Source: Candidatus Dojkabacteria bacterium (GTDB lineage Bacteria; Patescibacteriota; Dojkabacteria; B142; OLB20). Taken from it: a stretch of 6,111 nt of DNA. The notes beneath the pieces were generated by a model, which did not search any database, was not told where the DNA came from, and saw only the letters and a program-made list of their open reading frames with translations. Positions within the stretch are counted from its first letter, which is position 1; every line of letters starts with the position of its first letter. The position numbers and the translations under genes are program-made. This document shows positions 1 to 4,726 of the stretch, piece by piece. The stretch spans positions 1 through 6,111 of the forward strand of contig JAGQLK010000074.1 in the NCBI GenBank assembly GCA_020429485.1, read 5' to 3'.

Positions 1-1
1 T

Positions 2-328
2 TACCATACTGACTATGCACTACCTCAAGCAACCGCTATGTCACAAGATGAGGTAATCACTCATTGTGGTGGGCCAGAACTTTTTTCTGGCTTAGTTGAA
101 AGTAATGGGGTTACACCCGAAGCATACGTTGATATGTATAACTGGATTATTATCCCTCTTAGTAGATTCCCTGGACCAGATCATACAGATAAATGGATTC
201 CTGTTGTACAAAATGCTTTGATCTCAAGATATAACTATGCTGTGTTCTGCGCGAGAAATGATATTGATTATGGTGCAGAAGGATCAATTGAGTTATTTGA
301 AGAAGCAACTTCATTATCTATTGTCTGA
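2..328 (+). CDS. 3' end of an unrecognised protein (partial, open to left edge)
   Basis: The reading frame is open from the first full codon in the window (position 2) to a TGA at 326-328, giving 108 residues. The first ATG is at 38 with no Shine-Dalgarno sequence before it. Because the frame stays open upstream of that ATG, this is more likely the C-terminal part of a longer protein than a complete 96-aa one. The residues are acidic and aromatic-rich, with THCGGPELF near the start, a Trp/Pro-rich centre (YNWIIIPLSRFPGPDHTDKW) and an acidic end (GSIELFEEATSLSIV). I see no signal peptide, membrane helix or familiar motif, and I do not recognise the family. It is the only plus-strand gene here. 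It converges on the surface-protein gene and its last 61 bp overlap that gene's 3' end. A real gene is likely; its function cannot be called. Confidence 0.6.
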   Translation, partial: YHTDYALPQATAMSQDEVITHCGGPELFSGLVESNGVTPEAYVDMYNWIIIPLSRFPGPDHTDKWIPVVQNALISRYNYAVFCARNDIDYGAEGSIELFEEATSLSIV

Positions 329-1653
329 TTCTGAAGTAAGCTATCCAATTGACTTACAGGCTTACTTAATGGATCTACAGGCTTCATCTTTTCAACAGGC
401 AAGCTTGATTTCTTTTTAGGTGATAATACAAACCTAATTCCTAGAACTATACCAACAAGAATAAATATTCCACCAAGAATAAGAAATATTATCCATAAAT
501 AATCTTTAACATCATTACTACCATTTGGATAAGAGTCTGGAGTACCATCTACGTTTTCGTCACCTAATACCTGAAAAGATATTACTTCCTGCGACATACC
601 CTCCATATCGATATTACTAATATCAATTGCTAATGAATTTGTTCCACCCTGAAGCAAATCTGTTTCTATTTCTGCATACCAGAATCCGTCTGCATCAGAC
701 ACTGCAGTATATGTAATTTCTCCAGGATAAACTGTTAACAGTACATCCGCATTTGCTACTGTTCTTCCAAATACTTCAAACTTATCCCCCTTCTCTATTT
801 CTGGAATTTCATTGTATCCCCAAGCAATATCATTAATTTCTACATATCTTTGAGTTGGGTCAACATATATATCAGCCACCAATTGTACATCTACACCCCC
901 TGTTGGAGCAGGCGTAGGAAGTGCTTCATCAACGTTATCTGTATCAGATGCTTGATCTGTACTTTCATTGGTTTCTTGATTATTTTGCTGATTCTGTTGG
1001 ACAGGTGTTTTGGTAGTAACAGTTATTTCATCAGTAAATCCACTGTCCAAATTTCCATCTGTTGCTTGTAGTTTGTAGGCATAGCTAGTAGCGGGAGTTA
1101 AACTGTTGTCATCAAAGAATAATGTACTAACTGTAGCAACTAATTCTCCATTTCTAAAAACTTTATATGCAGTTGCGCCTTGCGCAGAATTCCATTGTAA
1201 CTTTATCTGTGTAGTACTAATACTATTACCAATAAATGATTGGGGTACACCAGGTGCTTGAGGCTCAGCTGCAGGTGTAACATTAACGCTACCAGTAGCT
1301 TTTACAGCACCTGTTCCAGGCCAATATGAAGTAAATCCAAAAGAACTTACTGCGGTGAAAGAGACCTGCTTTGATTCTCCTGGTTGAATAGTACCTGTAT
1401 CAAATTCTCCACCATTGCCTGTGATCTGTGCACCACAACAATATGGGTCATCCATAGGTACAGTAAAAGTGATATTTACTGTATCGCCTTCGTTCACTGA
1501 AATAGATGCTGGCTGGAAATTTCCTTGGTATGTGCTAGTTCCTCCAGAATTAGCTGTAATTTCAAAATTCTGAGTTTCTGCAGATACAGTTGTGGGTACC
1601 AGGGCAGCAAATGAAGCCAGTATTATTGTTAAAACTAAAAATAACCTCTTCAT
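268..1653 (-). CDS. Membrane-anchored surface protein: cupredoxin-like, FN3 and Ig-like domains
   Basis: This 461-aa protein is predicted to be exported and to stay anchored by its C-terminus. Residues 1-25 are a Sec signal peptide (MKRLF, hydrophobic core, VSA before ETQ). Residues ~27-126 resemble a cupredoxin-like beta-sandwich (F-x-P-A-S-I-S-V-N-E-G-D-T-V, then IQPGESKQVSFTA). Residues ~134-216 are a fibronectin type III domain (KLQWNSAQGATAYKVFRNG, LTPATSYAYKLQATD). A Q/N/T/D-rich linker spans ~217-252. Residues ~254-363 look Ig-like, followed by a DENVDGTPDS stretch like a thrombospondin-3 calcium loop. The membrane helix is ~386-409; SPKKK then marks the cytoplasmic side, with a short KPV repeat in the tail. 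The ATG lies 37 bp downstream of the GNAT gene without a Shine-Dalgarno site. The protein contains no histidine and only two cysteines (C72, C73), so a standard type-1 copper site is not possible. A role in attachment or surface structure is inference; no enzymatic domain is visible. Confidence 0.85.
   Translation of the reverse strand: MKRLFLVLTIILASFAALVPTTVSAETQNFEITANSGGTSTYQGNFQPASISVNEGDTVNITFTVPMDDPYCCGAQITGNGGEFDTGTIQPGESKQVSFTAVSSFGFTSYWPGTGAVKATGSVNVTPAAEPQAPGVPQSFIGNSISTTQIKLQWNSAQGATAYKVFRNGELVATVSTLFFDDNSLTPATSYAYKLQATDGNLDSGFTDEITVTTKTPVQQNQQNNQETNESTDQASDTDNVDEALPTPAPTGGVDVQLVADIYVDPTQRYVEINDIAWGYNEIPEIEKGDKFEVFGRTVANADVLLTVYPGEITYTAVSDADGFWYAEIETDLLQGGTNSLAIDISNIDMEGMSQEVISFQVLGDENVDGTPDSYPNGSNDVKDYLWIIFLILGGIFILVGIVLGIRFVLSPKKKSSLPVEKMKPVDPLSKPVSQLDSLLQNQTIDNEVASSNNSIDPSAP
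334..367. repeat. 8-bp inverted repeat just after the plus-strand stop
   Basis: AAGTAAGC (334-341) and GCTTACTT (360-367) are perfect inverted copies separated by 18 nt. The repeat begins 5 nt after the TGA of the plus-strand gene and lies within the coding 3' end of the convergent surface-protein gene. In the plus direction it could form a weak stem, but the loop is long and no U-tract follows. Terminator function is not well supported. A 9-bp direct repeat (TACAGGCTT at 355-363 and 376-384) overlaps it and encodes the two KPV copies in the surface protein's tail. Confidence 0.3.
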
Positions 1654-1661
1654 GGTTATTA

Positions 1662-1667
1662 ATTATA
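1662..1667 (-). promoter_or_regulatory. Candidate -10 box for the surface-protein gene
   Basis: A perfect TATAAT on the minus strand lies 8 nt before the ATG at 1653, inside the 37-bp gap after the GNAT gene. A start point 6-8 nt downstream of a -10 box would fall at or next to the ATG, giving a leaderless mRNA. This fits the absence of a Shine-Dalgarno sequence. No convincing -35 sequence is seen at 16-18 nt spacing (TTTTCC at best). TATAAT occurs easily by chance in DNA this AT-rich, so this is suggestive only. Confidence 0.4.
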
Positions 1668-1690
1668 GTGTAAATAAATTGAAAGGAAAA

Positions 1691-2206
1691 CTATGAATTG
1701 TGTTCAACTATTCGTATATTATCGCTATTCCACTGACCTAGAGGTTTATCCATGATTACATTTTTTTGTCCAAAGTATCCATTATTTCTCCGCCCTATTT
1801 CATGCATGCCATATTTTTCATAGAAAGGTTTAACATCATCACTTGCGTATAGTTCTAACAAGTGAGCGCCTAGGGTGATTATGTAATCTTCATATGCTTT
1901 TAATAATTGAGTGCCTATGCCCCTCTTGCGCATATTTGGCTTAATACCTAACCAGCTAACAAACCCAACGCCTCCATAAGTATTATCACCAACTATGAAG
2001 CCTACAATCTCACCGTCAACCATAGCTAGAAATATTTTACGAAAGTTTCTCTCCAACCAGAGCATAATATTCTTTTTCGAATAATCTCTAGCCAGGAAAT
2101 ATTCTCGTAGCTCGACTGGGAAGTTTGCATATCCTTCATGCATTAAGTCTTCAAAAAGCAGATAGAAATCATCTAAATACTCTAACTGAAGTTCTTGGAT
2201 TACCAT
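1691..2206 (-). CDS. GNAT-family N-acetyltransferase
   Basis: A 171-aa single-domain acetyltransferase, the usual length for GNAT proteins, which move an acetyl group from acetyl-CoA to an amine. Central strands contain AMVDGEIVGFIVGD (61-74) and WLGIKPNMRKRGIG (85-98). RKRGIGTQLL is the acetyl-CoA pyrophosphate-binding motif A (R/Q-x-x-G-x-G). The later segment LLELYASDDVKPFYEKYGM (116-134) is typical motif B: an aromatic/acidic strand, then a helix with F-Y-E-K-x-G-M/F. There is no signal peptide or membrane helix, so it is cytosolic. The ATG overlaps the end of secF by 7 nt and has no Shine-Dalgarno site, which points to translational coupling and co-expression with secDF. The substrate cannot be read from the sequence. 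It could be a protein N-terminus or lysine, a small amine, or an antibiotic-like compound. Confidence 0.88.
   Translation of the reverse strand: MVIQELQLEYLDDFYLLFEDLMHEGYANFPVELREYFLARDYSKKNIMLWLERNFRKIFLAMVDGEIVGFIVGDNTYGGVGFVSWLGIKPNMRKRGIGTQLLKAYEDYIITLGAHLLELYASDDVKPFYEKYGMHEIGRRNNGYFGQKNVIMDKPLGQWNSDNIRIVEHNS
2200..2206 (-). promoter_or_regulatory. secF/GNAT stop-start overlap (ATGGTAA)
   Basis: On the minus strand the GNAT ATG (2206-2204) lies just before the secF TAA (2202-2200), a 7-nt overlap. No Shine-Dalgarno sequence precedes the ATG (context AGATAAACA). Ribosomes ending secF are therefore the likely source of initiation, by termination-reinitiation. Confidence 0.6.
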
Positions 2207-3129
2207 TGTTTATCTAATAATTTACTTACTTTATCTGATTTAGCTAATACTAATTCAATTGCTCTGAGAGTGTACATTTTTAGTGCATATACACTAAACA
2301 AGCTAATAAGTATTACAAGTATCATTATTGCAGAAACCCACATTAAAGGCATGCCAAAAAGTAAGAATGGGAAAATTAGGATAAATGTAGACACAACAGC
2401 AACCAAAACATTTGTTGGCCAATCTTGCTCTATCATCTTATCCCATATTTCCGAAAGTGTATTGATCGTATGTGTTTTTGAAAAATCAATGAATCTAAGA
2501 TCATCAAAAATCATATTTATTAGTAGTACATCCATTACCATTAACATCGCTGCTACAAACCATTTATCCATATATAATCCCGCTCCACCTAGTAATGCAG
2601 AAAAGGCTATTGTAACCACTGTAGCCCATGCAACTATAAAAATATCAGCTAAAACAATAGAAAGTGTCTGAAGATAGTTCAAACCCTTGCCCTTGAGTGT
2701 AAATATCACATATAAAGCAAATGCTGCTCCAGTAATTGATAATAAGTTTGTAGCCCTACTCTGGATAGAAAAAATCTTTTCAGGAGTGTGATAATAAGTA
2801 CTAACACTGTTCACTCCAGAAATATTGTCTGCAATAGTTTCTTCTACTTTACTTAGGTCATCCCCGCTTATTTCCTGAAAATAAATGTAAAAGGTATTGG
2901 AACTATCCCAATCTACTTTTGAAGGTGATTGATAGTTATTACTTACAATCTTATTAACCTCTGAAGAATCAATATCATGATCTACTTCTATTTTAACAAC
3001 CCAAGCATCTCTATACTCTGAACCAAGATTTAACTTCATAGTGTATAAACTTGCAGCTGCAATTATGCTAACTACTGCTAATAAAGCTATAAAAGTTTTG
3101 AATGACTGAATAATCTTAATGTACTTCAT
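2200..3129 (-). CDS. secF: SecF-like protein-export membrane subunit (divergent)
   Basis: A 309-aa protein, close to typical SecF length (about 300-320). SecF pairs with SecD in the membrane and helps pull exported proteins through SecYEG using the proton-motive force. TM1 is at ~12-31, followed by LNLGSEYRDA (33-42), in the place of the SecF signature LNLGIDFTGG. An extracytoplasmic P4-like domain spans ~43-118. Five more hydrophobic segments follow at ~126-144, 151-170, 172-206 (probably two helices) and 238-285 (probably two). LSIVLADIFIV (156-166) matches the canonical LLHDVLI region, and MIFDDLR (206-212) matches VVFDRIR. The usual N-D-T of the proton-path helix is L202-L203-I204, with an Asp one turn earlier (D200). 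The R-T before TM5 appears as P238-T239. It starts at an ATG overlapping the secD stop by 1 nt (TAATG), with a weak AGG 9 nt upstream. Assignment rests mainly on architecture and on its position after secD. Confidence 0.83.
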   Translation of the reverse strand: MKYIKIIQSFKTFIALLAVVSIIAAASLYTMKLNLGSEYRDAWVVKIEVDHDIDSSEVNKIVSNNYQSPSKVDWDSSNTFYIYFQEISGDDLSKVEETIADNISGVNSVSTYYHTPEKIFSIQSRATNLLSITGAAFALYVIFTLKGKGLNYLQTLSIVLADIFIVAWATVVTIAFSALLGGAGLYMDKWFVAAMLMVMDVLLINMIFDDLRFIDFSKTHTINTLSEIWDKMIEQDWPTNVLVAVVSTFILIFPFLLFGMPLMWVSAIMILVILISLFSVYALKMYTLRAIELVLAKSDKVSKLLDKQW

Positions 3130-3131
3130 TA
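3127..3131 (-). promoter_or_regulatory. secD/secF TAATG junction
   Basis: The secD stop (TAA, 3131-3129) and the secF ATG (3129-3127) share one base on the minus strand. A weak AGG Shine-Dalgarno-like element lies 9 nt before the ATG, inside the last codons of secD. This arrangement links translation of the two subunits and would favour equal amounts. Confidence 0.7.
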
Positions 3132-4589
3132 TTTTTTACCTAGTTTAAATGTAAATGGCATTAATATTGGGAAGGCAATCATTATTACTAATAGTGCAAC
3201 TACGAAGCCAAAGCCTATTCCGTTGGCATATTGTTCTAAAGTAATTGTCCCGTATCTTTGCATAGAAAATGCAGAGATTATGAACAGTATAGTTAAATTC
3301 CTAAATTCAACCTTAGTCTGAGTGTAGACTTCTTGTAACTCTGAACGAGTCAGACCTCCGCTAAATTTCGTTCTGACACGGTAGCTAGCAAGAATCACAA
3401 AAGTTATAAAAGCTAACATTGCAGTCAAAAATCCTATGAGCATTGGGAAACTCAATGCCAAGCCATATCCTCCGAATATCTTTAATAGAGCAATTCCCCA
3501 GAATAAAAATACTAAGTTTGCTGCTACGATAAATTTTGATCTTTCTCTAAAATAATAAACTAGAACTGCATTTACCATAATAAATCCAAGCAGTAATCCT
3601 ATTTTCATATGATTCAAGGTTGTCAACCCGAGCGTAGGAGCTAATTGATTAGAACTCTCTAATTCAACTGGGAAATTGATCACAGGTGAACTCATCACTG
3701 AAGCTACAATCGAATTATCGAGTGCATTGTCATCAACTAATGTATACAACAAAATATGGTCAACAGTTAGAGAACCTACATATGTGTTCCCAGATGCCTG
3801 ATATGCAACTGGTACGCCATCAATAGTTACTAAAACTGGAGCTACCCCAATCGGATTCGACGCAAGAGCGTTTAAGAGTTTAAGATTTGACTCTGGTGCA
3901 AATCTAACGCTCAATCCATAATTACTAACTTGCTCTGAATTTTCTGGAATGATTGAACTATCTGGTAATGAATCAACAACCAATTGAGCTAAGTAAACTC
4001 TACAATCATAAACAGTTTCAGCAAGAAAAATATCATAATTTGAGATATTAGCTGTACTTCTCCCTTCAAAAGGAGTGCCTACATATGGATCTTCAACTTC
4101 TTCTACTTCTCCATCTTCATTAATTGCAGTGTTAATTAAACCTCCATCTTCTAACCAAAACTCAACTTCACCTCTGCTAGTAATAAAAGCTAACTGCTCA
4201 TCAGTAATACCTTCTTCTACTTTGAGAACAATTTTATATTCACCTTTTTCGCTATTCTCTAATGCTGTAAGTTCATAATCTCCAATATTCAAAAGACTTA
4301 ATCTAAAGGCAATGATACTTTTAATTTTCTCGAATTCTGTGCTTATTTGTGATTCTGGCAGTACTGAAAGGTCTACATTAAATACCGCTAACTTACCTCC
4401 CTGTAGATCTACAGATGATTGTAAAGCAAAGTCATCTACAAAAAATTGGTCTGTTATATCATCTGGATTAAGACCTCTGATATCTATTTGTTTATTTGAG
4501 AAATTTAATGTTAATGTTGGGATTGCTATGAGAAATGCTACTGTTGTAACAATAGCTAATATCCCCAATTTTACTTTTGATTCTTTCAA
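3129..4589 (-). CDS. secD: SecD-like protein-export membrane subunit (divergent, TTG start)
   Basis: A 486-aa protein, shorter than E. coli SecD (615 aa). SecD forms a membrane complex with SecF that promotes late steps of Sec export. TM1 is at ~7-29. The D1/P1-like region includes VDLQGGKLAVF (60-70; canonical LDLKGG) and ITSRGEVEFWL (136-146). The head-like region includes VLVTIDGVPVAYQ (252-264), the VMSSPVINFPV strand (298-308; canonical ISAPVVNEPI) and QLAPTLG (315-321; canonical TVGPSLG). Five further helices follow at ~328-347, 353-371, 376-402, 429-446 and 456-480. TM4 aligns without gaps to the canonical LTLPGIAGIILTIGMAVDAN, but the conserved Asp becomes T396 and the Asn V398. The only usual start codon between the upstream in-frame TAA (4616-4614) and TM1 is the TTG at 4589. 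It lacks a nearby Shine-Dalgarno sequence (AAGGA lies 21 nt away), and no ATG precedes TM1. Translation is coupled to secF downstream. Confidence 0.88.
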   Translation of the reverse strand: MKESKVKLGILAIVTTVAFLIAIPTLTLNFSNKQIDIRGLNPDDITDQFFVDDFALQSSVDLQGGKLAVFNVDLSVLPESQISTEFEKIKSIIAFRLSLLNIGDYELTALENSEKGEYKIVLKVEEGITDEQLAFITSRGEVEFWLEDGGLINTAINEDGEVEEVEDPYVGTPFEGRSTANISNYDIFLAETVYDCRVYLAQLVVDSLPDSSIIPENSEQVSNYGLSVRFAPESNLKLLNALASNPIGVAPVLVTIDGVPVAYQASGNTYVGSLTVDHILLYTLVDDNALDNSIVASVMSSPVINFPVELESSNQLAPTLGLTTLNHMKIGLLLGFIMVNAVLVYYFRERSKFIVAANLVFLFWGIALLKIFGGYGLALSFPMLIGFLTAMLAFITFVILASYRVRTKFSGGLTRSELQEVYTQTKVEFRNLTILFIISAFSMQRYGTITLEQYANGIGFGFVVALLVIMIAFPILMPFTFKLGKK

Positions 4590-4596
4590 GATAAAT

Positions 4597-4602
4597 TTTA
4601 TA
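4597..4602 (-). promoter_or_regulatory. Candidate -10 box for a leaderless secD start
   Basis: TATAAA on the minus strand ends 7 nt before the secD TTG, nearly the same geometry as the TATAAT before the surface-protein ATG. If used, transcription would start at or beside the TTG, explaining the lack of a well-spaced Shine-Dalgarno sequence. A competing reading is an upstream promoter plus the AAGGA at 4615-4611. That motif is about 21 nt from the TTG, too far for normal use, but 9 nt from an in-frame ATA (4601-4599). No good -35 sequence is seen. Confidence 0.35.
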
Positions 4603-4685
4603 AAAGTTATTCCTTAGTACTTAGCTAACAATTTAGCAAATAAAAGTAACGGGCAAATAGGGGCAGAAGATATTACTGATTATAC

Positions 4686-4715
4686 AATATACAACGTTTG
4701 GATTCTCTTTTTCAA
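4686..4715 (-). promoter_or_regulatory. Candidate sigma-70-like promoter in the DUF2207/secD gap
   Basis: On the minus strand TTGAAA (4715-4710) is separated by 18 nt from TATATT (4691-4686), giving a start near 4679 and a leader of about 90 nt ahead of secD. An overlapping TATAAT (4684-4679) lies just downstream, but without a -35 sequence at normal spacing. The rest of the 137-bp gap (4590-4726) has no ORF with an ATG, no strong hairpin and no U-tract terminator. Its only inverted repeat is a 5-bp GCTAA/TTAGC. Chance matches are likely in such AT-rich DNA. Confidence 0.3.
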
Positions 4716-4726
4716 CTAATAATCAG

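Noticed and set aside
237..419. 60-aa plus-strand ORF bridging the convergent genes
   Set aside because: It overlaps both genes in another frame, has no SD site and no recognisable feature.
2195..2671. 158-aa plus-strand ORF opposite secF
   Set aside because: It lies wholly antisense to secF and the GNAT start, has Ser/Ile/Thr-rich low-information content and shows no motif, while the minus strand has clear family matches.
4075..4617. Two plus-strand ORFs opposite the secD 5' half
   Set aside because: Both are antisense shadows of well-supported secD coding sequence with Ser/Thr-rich composition typical of such shadows.
4620..4645. GCTAA/TTAGC hairpin as a terminator after DUF2207
   Set aside because: The stem is only 5 bp, AT-rich and not followed by a U-tract in the minus-strand direction.
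4590..4726. Export-sensing leader peptide (SecM- or VemP-like) ahead of secD
   Set aside because: No ATG-started ORF of meaningful length, no signal peptide and no arrest-like motif exist in the 137-bp gap.
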